NCBI GenBank assembly: GCA_021613375.1
Contig: CM038704.1
Coordinates: 32,550,582-32,614,581, forward strand
DNA length: 64,000 nucleotides
Direction of reading: 5' to 3'
DNA from: Megaleporinus macrocephalus
Taxonomy: Eukaryota; Chordata; Actinopteri; Characiformes; Anostomidae
In this document: piece after piece, positions 13,301 to 23,468 of the stretch
Layout of the letters: each line of letters opens with the position of its first letter
How positions within the stretch are numbered: the stretch's first letter is position 1
Notes under the pieces: model-generated
Database searches by the model: none
What the model saw: the letters and a program-made list of their open reading frames with translations, nothing else
Told to the model about the DNA's origin: nothing
Program-made: the position numbers and the translations under genes

Positions 13301-13670
13301 AGCTTGTTTTCGAGGGAGCGAACATTAGCTAGCAACAGGCTAGGTAGCGGTGGCCGCGTAGCTCTCGCCTTTAGCCTAGCATGTAGCCCACCTCTCTTAC
13401 CCCGCTTCCGTCTTGGCCGCTCTGTTTGTCGGCTGCGCCGCTCACCCGAGGCCGGTGCTGCTGGGCCTTGCGCGGAGCTGGTGAAGTGCGAGTGCGAGCG
13501 TAACAGAAAGCTGAAGTCAGAAAGGCTAAAGGTAAGTTCATGTCGAACTTTACCAATCTCCAGGAGTGCCTCTCTACTGTAGCTAAATGTTCCGGATGTA
13601 TACTGTACATTTAAAATAAATACTAAAGACAAAATAAATAATAAATAACGTTGGCATACATCCAATCCTG
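10312..13670 (-). mobile_element. Rex1/Babar-type LINE, near full length
   Basis: This is a minus-strand non-LTR retrotransposon of the CR1 group. The 3' end is at about 10312, where repeats of ATTCAAGA (minus-strand CTTGAAT) follow a roughly 380-bp untranslated region. That region includes TTTTATTGTCATATGTACAG and TACAATGAAATTCTTACTTT, a 3' end I recognise from fish Rex1-like elements. The single ORF at 10690-13665 encodes endonuclease and reverse transcriptase. The 5' border near 13600-13670 is not marked by any repeat, so 5' truncation is possible. A second, 5'-truncated copy at 37867-38460 differs by only a handful of positions over about 590 bp, which points to recent movement of this family. 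Confidence 0.88.
10690..13665 (-). CDS. Endonuclease/reverse transcriptase of Rex1-type LINE
   Basis: One open frame of 991 codons encodes the retrotransposition enzyme. Residues about 109-320 are an AP-type endonuclease: LLANVRSLENK (Asn114), FTETWL (Glu145), VYIPPRAN, VAGDFN (Asp264, Asn266), NLLDQVYSN (Asp292) and GQSDHISV (SDH 313-315). Residues about 535-800 are the reverse transcriptase: RRAAGPDNIPG, LNDYRPVALTSIVMKCFERI, LFIDYSSAF (Asp670), STGVPQGCVLSPLL and the catalytic FADD at 757-760. The tail has the family-typical LPSGRRYRS. Residues 70-105 are Arg/Lys-rich and may bind nucleic acid. The first 25 or so residues are hydrophobic and may be read from flanking DNA, so the true start is uncertain. 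No separate ORF1 was found. The family motif SSAFNT reads SSAFIT here, a possible weakening change. There is no stop or frameshift, so the gene may be young or still active. Confidence 0.9.
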   Translation of the reverse strand: MDVCQRYLLFILSLVFILNVQYTSGTFSYSREALLEIGKVRHELTFSLSDFSFLLRSHSHFTSSAQGPAAPASGERRSRQTERPRRKRGKRGGLHARLKARATRPPLPSLLLANVRSLENKLDELRTRITAQREIRECCALVFTETWLSGNTPESAIQLDTHSVHRGDRTAASGKNKGGGVCVYVNNAWCSDVKTVEKLCLADLELLMVKCRPHYLPREFSGVFILAVYIPPRANSAAALGLLHDVISKQETAHPDAVFIVAGDFNHCNPRTVLPKYHQHVSFPTRENNLLDQVYSNVRGAYRDVPRPHFGQSDHISVFLYPAYRQLLKRSLPVSKTVKVWNEETDSVLQDCFDSTNWDVFRTAAVREDGSVDLEDYASGVTGYISSCIETIVPSKRCIKYPNQKPWINGEVRSMLRARQTAFLSGNADDYKRSRYDLRRSIREAKRQYRLKLEGYYTTADSRRMWQGLHRITNHQQTSTALTTSHSALPDELNEFYARFDVFNLDQLKDIAAKESTQNPSLIVTTVDVRRNLMRINPRRAAGPDNIPGRALRVCSSELADVFVDIFNLSLTQAFVPSCFKTTTIVPLPKKSNVSCLNDYRPVALTSIVMKCFERIVMTHIRKTIPNTIDPLQFAYRRNRSTDDAINATLHKALTHLEGKDTYVRMLFIDYSSAFITVIPHRLSEKLLTLGLTPALCNWVLNFLTDRPQSVRVGSCTSSTRTVSTGVPQGCVLSPLLYTLFTYDCVASQNNTSIIKFADDTTVIGLITGGEETAYRKEVAELVAWCHDNNLSLNADKTKEMIVDPRRKRELHTPLYIGETEVERVKTFKFLGIHISEDLSWSHNTQIIIRKSQQRLYFLRRLRKFGMPTKILSTFYRSMIESVLTSSIIVWYGNSTAQDRKALQRVIKTAQSISGAAFPSLQNIYHTRVTRRAHNIIRDSTHPQHTLFTRLPSGRRYRSVKSRTTRLTNSFYSQAIRLVNSSRTTSPASPF

Positions 13671-14603
13671 GATGCTATGAATCAGGTATGTTTTTATTAG
13701 TGATCTTTTTGTGTAATATTTTGTAATATTATGTTATTTCTAAGATGTGCACATTTCCTACCAGTCTCAAGATGGGAGGATGAGAGACATCCAAAGTCTC
13801 ACAGGGTACCTTGTGGAAAGCAAAACAGAGCTTTGCCATGACTGCCATGTATGTTTTTCAGTATTTGTTTAATCTTCAATTTTCCAGCCCTTGTGCTAGA
13901 GCCCTCTTATTTTGCACATTTTTAATGTTTTTTAAATGTGTTCTTTAACGTGTTGGAGCAGGGTTAGAAACCACTGATTTAATTAAATCAACATTTAAAA
14001 AGAAATTACACCGTTTGTGCACTGGAGCTTTTCAAAACAGGTATATGGTGATTTCATGACATCTAGTTTAGTTGTTGTAGATTTCATTTGTTTGATGAGG
14101 CTGAACTGTCTGGTTGTTCCAGCTGTTCTTTAGCCTCCTCAAACATTTTTTCATTAACATTAGACAAAGGTAATGAGCATTTGTGTCTGCATCAGCCAAT
14201 ATCTGTGTGTATGTGTATACACTGTGCATAATATAGATGTTGCAATAAAATGCATGAGTCTAATGGGAGCAGGACTTACCAAATCTTTATTTTCATTTTT
14301 AATCTCAAATATGAAAGAACAGAACTTCCAGTAGGTAATTCTAAAAGTCTGCAGTAAAGGCTCAGGGGTATATCCATGAATAATGAAAGGTATTCTTGTT
14401 ATATGAACAATTCACACACTTTTATTTTTGAAGATCCTTGTTGTGCATTTTGCCACTGAAGAACATCCACAAATATGGCCATTGTTATTGAAAGTAATAA
14501 AGTGCTGACTAAATGTGGTAGCAGAGCAAAAGCTTCTGCATTGTTGAGGGGACTGGTTTATGCCAGCAAAGCTACGGTACACATTTGGGGTATTTTAGAA
14601 AAA
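13671..14603. other. Unassigned AT-rich DNA
   Basis: No gene or clear repeat is seen between the LINE and the following MITE. If the LINE is full length, its 5' untranslated region might extend into the first bases. Confidence 0.5.
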
Positions 14604-15316
14604 AAACGATTAACCATAACATTAAAACCACCTCCTTGTATCTACACATATTGTCTATTTTAGCAGCTCTATAGCAGACTGTAGTCCATCTGATTCACAC
14701 GCATTGCTTATCCCTTTTACCCTGTTCTTTAATGGTTAGGACCCCCACAGGACCACCACAGAGCAGGTATTATTTGGGTGGTGGATCATTCCCAGCACTG
14801 CAGTGACACTGACGTGGTGGTAGTGTGTTAGTTTGGGTTGTGCTAGTATGAGTTGATCAGATAGAGCAGGCAAGCTGGAGTATTTAAACACCTCAGTGTC
14901 ACTGCTGAACTGAGAACAGTCCACCAACATGCAACATACAGCCTGCTATATCTTGTGGGCACCATCCTGTGATCACTGATGAAGGACTAGAGGATGACCA
15001 AGGCAAACTGAGCAGCAACAGATGAGCTATCATTTCTGACTTTAATCTACAAGGTGGACCCACAAAGTTGGCGTGTCTATTAGAGTGGACAGTGAGTGGA
15101 TACAGTGTTTAAACACCAGCAGTACTGCTGTATCTAATTCACTTGTACCAGCACAACACACTAATACCCCCACCATGTCAGTGTTACTGCAGTGCGGAAA
15201 GTGACCCACCACCCAAATAGTACCTGCTCTGTGGTGGTCCTGTGGGGGTTCTGACCATGAAAGAACAGGGTAAAACAAAACATGCAGCAAATCAGATAAC
15301 CTACAGTCTGTAAATG
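14604..15316. mobile_element. Inverted-repeat DNA element (MITE-like)
   Basis: Two arms of about 100 bp, 14717-14830 and 15175-15277, are reverse complements with modest divergence; both contain the block around ACCACCACAGAGCAGG and its complement CCTGCTCTGTGGTGGT. The left outer end includes CCATAACATTAAAACCACCT, which I know from memory as the terminus of a very abundant non-autonomous fish DNA element. The matching right terminus is missing, and a Tc1 element begins at 15317 instead. No ORF inside resembles a transposase. Fragments of the same family occur at 18700-18785 and 42330-42465. The superfamily is not certain. Confidence 0.7.
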
Positions 15317-15815
15317 TACAGTCATGACAAAAAGTTTTGAGAATGGTACAAATTTTGGTTTTCAGAACATTTGCTGCCTCGGTTCTTATGGTGGTAATTT
15401 GTATTAACTCAAGATTGTGAAGAGTGATCAGGTGAATCGCAATTAATTGCAGTCATTCCCTGCCATGAAAAATGACCTTATCACAAACTTTACTGCAGAA
15501 TGGCCTGCAAACATCATTTCATTGATGATCTTATTAGCTTAGGCTAATGAGGACAAGACAGTTGATATCACTCTGTTATGCTGATTAGAAGAGCAGACTG
15601 TCTGCTTTAAAAGGGTAGTGGTGCTTTAAAGTTTTCTTCTGTTAACCATGATTACCTCCAAGGAGACACATGCAGTCATCATTGCATTGCATCAAAAGGG
15701 TTTCACAGGCAAGAACATTGCTGCTTGTAAAATAGCACCCCAATCAACTGTTTATTGAATCATCAAGAACTTCAAGGAGAGTGGTTCAATTGCAGTGAAG
15801 AAAGATTGTTAAGTA
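15317..15815 (+). mobile_element. Tc1-like element, 3'-truncated
   Basis: The left terminus starts with a TA dinucleotide followed by CAGTCATGACAAAAAGTTTT, a typical terminal inverted repeat start of a fish Tc1 element with its TA target. About 330 bp of untranslated sequence leads to the start of a transposase gene at 15648. The element stops shortly after the first DNA-binding domain near 15815, and no right terminus is present. It joins the truncated MITE on its left, so one of the two events probably removed the MITE's right end. Confidence 0.75.
15648..15812 (+). pseudogene. Tc1 transposase N-terminal fragment
   Basis: Starting at the ATG at 15648, the reading is a helix-turn-helix DNA-binding domain of a Tc1 transposase: SKETHAVIIALHQKGFTG, then NIAACKIAPQSTVY, a TGA stop, and IIKNFKESGSIAVKK before a TAA. 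The usual spacing to a Tc1 transposase start is kept. The catalytic DDE domain is absent, and there is one internal stop (after STVY). It is a dead remnant. Confidence 0.8.
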
Positions 15816-17760
15816 GATTAATAAAGACTTGCTCATGTTATGTCAGGTGTTATATGACATAAAATTGTCTGTAAATATGGACAAAAGCACAATTTCACAG
15901 GGGTTGCTGCTATTGTTTTTAGCTGTGTGCTACTGTGTAAATGTGATTTAGCATTTAACTATTCCCTTAATGGTTGTATCAAGTTGGCAGTTCTTTGATA
16001 ATCAGTCAATAAACCAGTATAACATGTCATCATACAAAATTGGAACAATTAACAGAGCTGGAGCACGGCAAGCAGGTTTTTGCATGAGCATACGTGAGTG
16101 CACAGCACAATAGGGGCCGCTGTAATCAACTCAACATGGCTGATTTTGACACGGAGGGGAGCAGGGATTTGGAATTGGAAGACAGCTTGGCCAGAAATGA
16201 ACAGATTGGCAGGATGTGAGAAACTGACTTGGATGGACTGGGCACAGCGGCTAATTAGTGCAGAGCCTGTCCGGCCTGGTGGAATTCTGATCCATCTCTT
16301 TCTTCACTCACTCTGAATGTGCAATTAGATTTTTTGAGAGGCACAATGAAATCAACAGTCTTTCTCTTTCCCTTTCTCTGGAATTAGCTTTTTTTTCTTC
16401 ACTCTGTGAAGGTCTCCTGCTACTAATTGGGCTTCGCTTCGACCTTCAAGCGGAGGACAGGGATTTGCAGATTGAACCCCTGAACGCTCGGCCAATTCCA
16501 CACACGCACATTCACTTTAACAGCTCGATTGGAACAGTCACTTTGCAGATGGATCTTTGTTTTTTGCCACATACTAAGCTCAGAGCCAAAATCAAAGAAT
16601 GCTCAGCTCCACAGCTTTAGCTTTATCACACAGAGGCATAGAGAAGACATTTGTCAAATCTGACCATTAACACTGGTATTCACACCACTAATAACGCCAA
16701 TTAGATCTTTGGAAGAATTTCTAGGCCTCCATTATGCAGCCTATATAACATGATTTTGTTTAGTTGCTACCGTACGCTGTATGACTAAGCACTGTTGTGT
16801 TCAAGTTCAGCTCCATATATAAAATAGCAGCATCATAAAAACTGTTTAGCAACAATTTAGAGCTGTGAAATGTTTCTGTGATAAATCTTTAATGCAATAA
16901 CTCTGTATGCTGTGGGCCAAAAGTTATAAAAGCTGCATAAAAACATTTAACACATCAAAGATTCTCTCACTGGGTCAACCGCTCGCGTGGGTTAAATACA
17001 CACAGCTCGCTGTACCTGAATTATTTACCATTTATTTCTCGAGAGTGCAAGAAAAAACATAATTACTTTCTATAAGTTGTTATATATAATGTATACTACA
17101 GTACATACTAACAATACTAAGTAGCAATGTTACATCATATTGGAACTGTACATGGGAATTAGTAAAAAAAAAAATTGTTCACTCTACACCCTAAACCTAC
17201 AGATAGGTTTCTATTACAACTACCCAAATGTGAATTCATAACATTTTGACAGGTGAGACCCAAACTCTGTGAGGGTGATTATGATAAAGTCAGACTAAAT
17301 GAATGCCAAATTATCAAATCTTACAAACTTTGATTTTCATAGTTCCTATGGATGCTGAATCCTGAAAGCAACATTGACCTTGTTCACGTGCTAGTTCATG
17401 TCCTAAATTCTACACTCTATATCCTTGTTTTTCTGTAATCTTTGATAAAAGTGTACTAATTTTCACCCTTTTAATGCTGTCTGACATTAGGCTATATAAT
17501 TTTGTGCTAAACAAACATATGCTAACAAATAATCTTAGTATAATTTCCCTACCACTTCACCAATCATCAGCAGAACTAGTTGTAAAATAATCAGTTTTGA
17601 ATAGTTTTAGGTGGCTAATGCAGAAATGCACAATGTTAAGATCCGCTGGTGTTATGGTAATACCATACCACAACACCAGCACTCTGAAATCTCATCATGA
17701 CTTGCGTGAAGTAACATTAATGATAATACATAATTTTGCACTGGAATTGTAACTGTGGAA
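15816..17760. other. Unassigned DNA with a higher-complexity block
   Basis: No gene is visible. The block 16370-16600 is rich in homeodomain-type TAATT words and has mixed composition, unlike the AT-rich DNA on both sides. It could be a conserved non-coding element, but only a comparison between species can tell. Confidence 0.4.
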
Positions 17761-17769
17761 ATTAATTAT

Positions 17770-18252
17770 ATTGAGGGCCTTGGTGGAAAAGGGGGGCCTT
17801 AAAGGAATTCTCACCAGGAAAAGTGAGAATAATGTGGATAAAAAGTCTGGACCGAGGGCAGGCTAGCTCAACACCAGACAATTTTTCTACAAAGTCATGC
17901 TGTTGTAATGGATGTAGTATGTGGTATAACATCGTCTTGCTGAAATATGCAAGTCCCTGAAAGAGACGCTGTCTGGATGGGGGCATATGTTTTTCTAAAA
18001 CCTCTGTACACTGTTTAGCATTGTCAGTGCCTTTCCAGATGTGTAATCTGCCCATGCCATAGGCATGATAACAAGCTGGATGGTCCCCCTCCTCTTGAGT
18101 TCACAGGACACGGTGGTTTCCAAAATAAATTTGTGGATTGCACGGCAAACTGTGTTCATAGACAATGATTTCTGAGCCCATGCAGTGATATCCAGTTCTG
18201 AATCATGCTTTAATGAAGTATTCCTGAGGCTCTGAAGATCACAAGAATTCAA
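17770..18252 (-). pseudogene. Tc1-like transposase relic, internally deleted
   Basis: On the minus strand the first part (18252 to about 18130) reads LQSLRNTSLKHDSELDI, TAWAQKSLSMNTVCRAIHKF, the second helix-turn-helix region of a Tc1 transposase different from the one at 3055. The second part (18055-17790) reads MGRLHIWKGTDNAKQC, VLEKHMPPSRQRLFQG and, after a frame change, QQDD, which corresponds to the later catalytic core. The stretch between them, carrying the second DDE region, is largely missing, and the reading frame changes at least twice. The flanking sequence on the right (18253 onward) looks like untranslated or accompanying repeat sequence often found next to this relic. Confidence 0.75.
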
Positions 18253-18334
18253 AACTGACCGTCAGACATTTCCTTTGCGCACAGTGATTTCTCCAGATTC
18301 TATGAATCTTTTGCTAATGTTATGTATTGTAGAT

Positions 18335-19074
18335 AAGGGGTGTCCAAACTTTTTTCAAAGGGGGGTCGGTCTCTCTTTAAAAAGTTTTAATCATAAATTA
18401 TATATAACACTGTATTCAAAATATGAAAAAAACCCACAAATGTACAGTGAAATTAATAATTATTTAACTAATGCATTTAATTTGACTGTAATTGCAGCAG
18501 CAGAATATCAACAGAGTAAAAAATGTTGCAACATATTGCACATCTGTCTGAACTTGTGCCTGAACATTGTATGCATCAAGTATCTTTTGTTTTTCTCATG
18601 TAGACTGTATATTACCCAGTCACTATGCGTTACCAAACATATAGAGCTTAATAACAGTCATATGATTATTATGGTATGGAGAACATTTCTCTGATGGTGA
18701 GTTTCTCTGCAATGACACTGACGTGGTGAGTGTGTTGTGCTGGTCTGAGTTGATCAGACACAGCAGTGCTGCTTTCGTTCCATGAGTATTTAATATAATG
18801 TCCATGCTTTGCTTCATAATGTCTCCTGATATTTAACTCCTTCATTACCACAACAGTCTCTTGGTATAAGAGCCACACGCATTTGCAGCATCTCTCTACA
18901 AAAAAATATTCTGACGTCCATCTTAGAATGGCTCTTAGGTTTAGATAACTTTGATTGCTACGACAGCAGTGAAACCTACTATACATGTATTCACCGTCAG
19001 GTGAAAGGAAAAATTGCGAAGTACTGACGGGCAAAGTGATGCTGCAGGTCTAAAAATCGAGCCAGACACCCCTG
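18335..19074. mobile_element. hAT-type MITE, 740 bp
   Basis: The left end reads AAGGGGTGTCC and the right end GACACCCCTG, inverted copies of the CAGGGGTGTC terminus of hAT-type elements; the first base differs on the left. The flanks TTGTAGAT (18327-18334) and CTGTAGAT (19075-19082) match at 7 of 8 positions, the 8-bp target duplication expected for hAT. No transposase is inside. A fragment of the inverted-repeat element family lies within it at 18700-18785. Confidence 0.7.
18700..18785. repeat. Fragment of the inverted-repeat element family
   Basis: The block with AATGACACTGACGTGGTG, GTGTTGTGCTGG and TTGATCAGACACAGCAG matches the middle of the element at 14604-15316. It sits inside a hAT-type MITE, so it is a third layer of nesting or an internal capture. 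Confidence 0.65.
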
Positions 19075-19258
19075 CTGTAGATGGTGGGGTATCCAAAGTC
19101 TTCACAGTTTTATATTAAGGAACACTTTTCTGAAATTGTTCCACAATTTGTAGACCACCACTTTTCACAGATTAGTGAACATCTGCACATCTTTGCTTCT
19201 GAAAGAATGTTCTGAGCAGTCATTGCTCCTCCAGTTGTATTGCATTAGTACCATTTAC

Positions 19259-20173
19259 TAGAGATGGAAGGATCGATCAGCTATGTATCGGTATCAGCCG
19301 ATTTTTTATCAAAATATGTGATCGGCGATCGGCCGATATTTCTCCAATTAAGAGCCGATCTCGAGAGCCGATCAATGGCGTTAAACAAATGAGCCTAATT
19401 TCTGTATTTCCAGCTAGCGTTTCATCCAGGAAACACCCTCCCTGCAACACCTCTCTGAATCACTAGGTGGAAATACATACCCTTTAATTTTCGACAGAGC
19501 AGCGACGTCGCAGAAAAAAAATGCGCTGAAAGTAAGCATGTCCATCAGGCAGTGACAGACTCATCCATGCCCTTTTTAAATTAGTAAAATCAGCGTGTCT
19601 CGTTAAGGAACCAAGACAAAGATATTTAACACTACTTATCTGATACGACACTGCACGCAGCTGAATACAGTGAGTATCAGCAAACAGCAGAGCTAGCACA
19701 CACAGCTAGAGAACTGCAACCCAGAACACTGTGGAGACCAGATCTGACCGATATGAACAGCACAGCAGTAACAATTCAAGATCTACATTTAATGACTACA
19801 GATTGTCGTTTAAAATAACCAGAGTCTGCATTTAATGACTGCAGTTTTTACTGCATTTATTTAATTTGCTTTTTTCGTTTTAAATTAAGGGTCTAAATGT
19901 AATGATTGCAGTATTGGTGATGTGTGTTTGATTTACTTTGTTTTTTTTACTGATAATTTTGTTACAAATATTATGCTGTTTCAAATGAGCTTGTTAAAAA
20001 TGGTAATAAACCAGTTTAGACTATGTTTAATGACTTGCTTGCCCTAGTAACTACGTGTAGCCCTGCCGGGGCACATAGCCCCGCTCTCTATCGGTATCGG
20101 CTATTGGCCGATCGCGTTGAGAGGTGATCGGCGACCAAAATCAGCCTCAAAAACGCTGATCGGTCCATCTCTA
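19259..20173. mobile_element. hAT-type non-autonomous element, 915 bp
   Basis: The element starts TAGAGATGGAAGGATC and ends GATCGGTCCATCTCTA, an inverted pair with few mismatches. It is flanked on both sides by the perfect 8-bp duplication CCATTTAC (19251-19258 and 20174-20181). Subterminal blocks rich in CGGTATCAGCCGAT and its complement mirror each other. The interior (19400-20080) holds no transposase reading. Terminal sequence and duplication length together make hAT a strong call. Its excision would rejoin the older repeat. Confidence 0.9.
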
Positions 20174-20295
20174 CCATTTACTTTTTTAGCCTTTGTTGCC
20201 TCTTCCCAACTTTTTTAAGATGCGTTGGATCCATCAATTTCTCAATGATTTAATAATTTTTTATAAAATTTTTTATAAAAGTTTGAACACTACAT

Positions 20296-21315
20296 GGTCA
20301 TTTTTTTTTTTTTCACATTTATATACAGGCTTTATTCTACAAATATGTTATAAAATAAATAGCAATTGTGTATAAAACATGTGCAGAAGTGTGTTCTTTG
20401 CAAAGAACATGCTAAATAATTTTCACTTCAATCAATGTCATTTGCTTGGCATGTCCAAATGCACATTTTGCACATCACTTCAAGCTTGAAACTTAGAACA
20501 CTTACCAAACTTAGTAAAGATAAGTCTATGGGTACTGAGCAAAACATCACATCAAAATAACTGCAACTGTGCAAGTGTAAATTGTATCCAGCTTTAGTAC
20601 AGCATAAGTCTGTGATAAAATGACAAAGCTGAATTTAGGATGTCACGTAGTCGGATGGGATAGACACACGCTTGCAGCATACAGCTGCCAGTGAATCTGC
20701 AAGGCTGCTGTAGAGCTAATTTGATGCATTAGTTCAGGCCACAAAACTGTGCAGCAATGTGTGTCAGAGGGTGCCACATTGATACATGATTTATAGTCTA
20801 ATTAGAGCCAGCGAACAGGGCCTCACAGATGACACAGTTGGTCAAATAAACACACGTTAGCATCACTCACACAACCACAGGATTATACAAACACACACAC
20901 ACACAAATAACATGAGGTGATTATACAAACACACACACACAAATAACGTGAGGTGAAAACAAGGACAGGTGACTTCTCTCCACTGAAAAAGACATATAAC
21001 ACCTGGCTGAAGCTTGGTTTGATACTGGAACAAAACTGGAAATATAACACAACTGACTATAATACAATGTGTCAAATGACCTAATCTGTTCAACACTCGT
21101 TGCATAGAAAGTACGTTTTTCAAGCAGTTGCATGTACTCTAAGAACTCAAGGACACGGATGAATTTGTACCTTTGAGTTTCGTAAAAAAAAAGTCAAATG
21201 ACTGGCAGCAACAGCTGCCAAACAAAAGACGTAACATAAGTCAAATACCATAATTAAAAAAAAGTTCAAAAACAATACATTTACAGATAATTTTTGCAGC
21301 CAAAACCATTATTTT
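20296..21315. other. Unassigned DNA
   Basis: No gene. A mixed-composition block at 20640-20870 may be conserved non-coding sequence. The rest is AT-rich. Confidence 0.4.
20881..20954. repeat. Tandem duplication containing (AC)n
   Basis: Two adjoining copies, 20881-20918 and 20919-20954, each read GATTATACAA, an AC run, then AAATAAC and GTGAGGT or ATGAGGT. They differ by two bases in AC length and one substitution, as expected from slippage. Confidence 0.9.
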
Positions 21316-21895
21316 ACAGATTTCCATGATTTATTACTTTCAAATACCTTAAATAAAGTGACAGCACTAACAGTTCTGTAGATAATCATTATTTTACAGA
21401 CTTTTTCCTGTATTATTACAATAAAACATCTTTAATACAGTGACGACAATAAAAGTTCTGCAGATAATCACTGTTATTTTACAGATTTTTCCTGTATTAT
21501 TAAGATAAAGCATCTTTAATAAAGTGATGACACTGAAAGTTCTGCAGATAAATGCTGTTATTTTACAGATTTTTCCTGCATAATTACATAAAACATTTTT
21601 AATGAAGTGACGACACTAAAAGTTCTGCAGATAATCACTGTTATTTTACAGATTTTTCCTGCATTTTTACTATAAAACATCTTCAATAAGGTGACGACAA
21701 TAAAAGTTCTGCAGATAAACACCGTTATTTTACAGATTTTTCCTGCATTATTATGATAAAATATCTTCAATAAAGTGACGACAATAAAAGTTCTGCAAAT
21801 AAAAACCTTTATTTTACAGATGTTTCCTGTATTATTACAATCGCACACCATAAATAATGTGACAATTCTAACAGTTCTGCAGAGAAACACTTAAT
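21316..21895. repeat. Minisatellite of about 84 bp, seven units
   Basis: The word ACAGAT (or a one-base variant) followed by TTTTTCCTG begins successive units at 21316, 21396, 21481, 21565, 21648, 21732 and 21816, so the period is 80-85 and mostly 84. Each unit also contains AAGTGACGACA and AGTTCTGCAGATAA. Because 84 is a multiple of three, an open minus-strand frame of 110 codons crosses the array with a 28-residue repeat. I regard that as a by-product, because it lacks any recognised domain. Confidence 0.92.
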
Positions 21896-22236
21896 GTACA
21901 GTAACACCTAGGTAACACAATTTTTCCTTTCTTAAAAATGACTCCTTCACATTTATCCTCTGAGGAACAAACTGTTAACTTGTTCATAGCTTTAATGTGT
22001 CACTTATCACATTAGTAACCTTGAATGTGTTAAATTTTGTCCTATTCCAATAAAATTTTTGGAAGAATAAATTACATTTATAAAAGTTAGCATTTCACCT
22101 TATTGATGTGCATAAACACAAGAAAGAAAATTTGTGGATTAACAATAACAATCAAGCAGTTAAAATGTTTCACATCAATTTTACCATCAATTCAAATCAT
22201 AATTCTAATCATGTAAAATAAGAAATGCAAATTGGT

Positions 22237-22259
22237 CCTAATATATATATATATATATA
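22237..22259. repeat. (AT)n, left half of interrupted microsatellite
   Basis: The run of alternating AT directly abuts the TG border of the solo LTR. It continues after the LTR at 24177. Confidence 0.9.
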
Positions 22260-23102
22260 TGTAGCGATCCACGCACAAAACCCATACATTGACTTTTTCT
22301 GATTTGGCAAACAGCATATTTTGTCTGTTCTAAGACTTTGTGTCAACCAGCGATTTCCAGAGACAAAGAAGTCTTCTCACACAGACACACACCACCCCCT
22401 CTCATCCTGCCTAAAAATCAGATGAGACAGGGCTAAAACTATTTATGACCCCTCAACTCCTACCCCCACTTCCTGCTGACACCAGTAGCAGGGACCAGAC
22501 TTTATAAGCCAAATTAACTTTTCATAGAAATGTTCCTCTATTTGTGGCAGTGAAATATGTAAAGTTATGTGTCCACCTTATGTCTACACTGTGTCTTTTA
22601 ATTTCCTTCTCTCTCTCCAAGACCTTCGATTTTCCAAGCAAAATTCTCTGAGTTTGATCCAAGCTAAACTCTCTGATTTACACCAAACCTTTGAATGTTT
22701 GAATGTTTTCATAACCTCATATACAAGTTAATTGTGGTTATAAGTGGTAGAATTTAGCGGTGTGTTAAAAGTTTTGTAAGTTTATTTAGTAAACTTAAAA
22801 GATCTACTTAAATCCTTACGTTTACCAAAACATTTACAGCAGCTCAGATGAACGCAGGACACTTGATTTCAATTGGAGATTTATGTTTATTTTCATTTTA
22901 ATCTACTCTTTTGTTTTCTTTTCTTTAATTCTGTTTGAATCGGCATTCTCCTCTGGTATGTAAGATTCAAAGTTCAAAAGATGCCTGTTTTGCCCTCAGC
23001 CAATCAGGATAGTGTGATGTGCTTGGCTTTGTGACAAACACGAGTGATGCATATGCATGAGAGGGGGGGGCCTCCACGTCACCCCTCCCCCTTCAGGAAC
23101 TC

Positions 23103-23109
23103 TATAAAA
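23103..23109 (+). promoter_or_regulatory. TATA box of the solo LTR
   Basis: TATAAAA is preceded by a CACCCCTCCCCC block at about 23078-23092 and followed about 25 bp later by a pyrimidine-rich CTCTCTCTTCTCC start region. This is the usual layout of an RNA polymerase II core promoter at the U3/R border. Confidence 0.65.
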
Positions 23110-23468
23110 TGAGAAACTTCTCTCAACTCTCTCTCTTCTCCTTGACTCTGGACAAAGACAGCAAGCTGTTGGAACTCCAAGGAGTTCCAGGGCGTCGGCC
23201 CTTAGAGGCAGACTTCTCTCTTCATCCGGGGCTTTCCAGCCGCGGAACTGCGGAAGCAACGACATGGCCTAAACCAAGCCGCTCGCGAGAGAGCCGATAG
23301 GGGTTGAACTGAGGTCAACCCGCAACAGCTCCACAAGACGGTAGTTTCACGGAGAATGAAGATCAGCTGACATGGTCTACACAGCCCCGTCACTCAAGTT
23401 CAGTTAAGTTTCGTTTGGTGAATGGTTCACCGTGCGCACGTGAGTCGTGCTTCATTCATCTAACCAAG

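Larger units (their letters stand above)
18253..20295. repeat. Old dispersed repeat split by two hAT-type insertions
   Basis: Three separated pieces (18253-18334, 19083-19258 and 20182-20295) read as one continuous fish repeat when the two inserted elements between them are ignored. Words such as TTTCTCCAGATTCTATGAAT, CAGATTAGTGAACATCTGC and CCCAACTTTTTTAAGATG come in the order I remember for this repeat. It may be the tail of the Tc1 relic on its left. The insertion sites are marked by 8-bp duplications, described separately. Confidence 0.65.

Noticed and set aside
11305..13582. Several plus-strand frames of 76-92 codons across 11305-13582
   Set aside because: They are shadows of the minus-strand 991-codon LINE ORF, which has all catalytic motifs.
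21316..21895. Regular spaced repeats that might suggest a CRISPR array
   Set aside because: The units are contiguous about 84-bp copies that vary along their whole length, with no repeat/unique-spacer structure, and the DNA is clearly from a fish.
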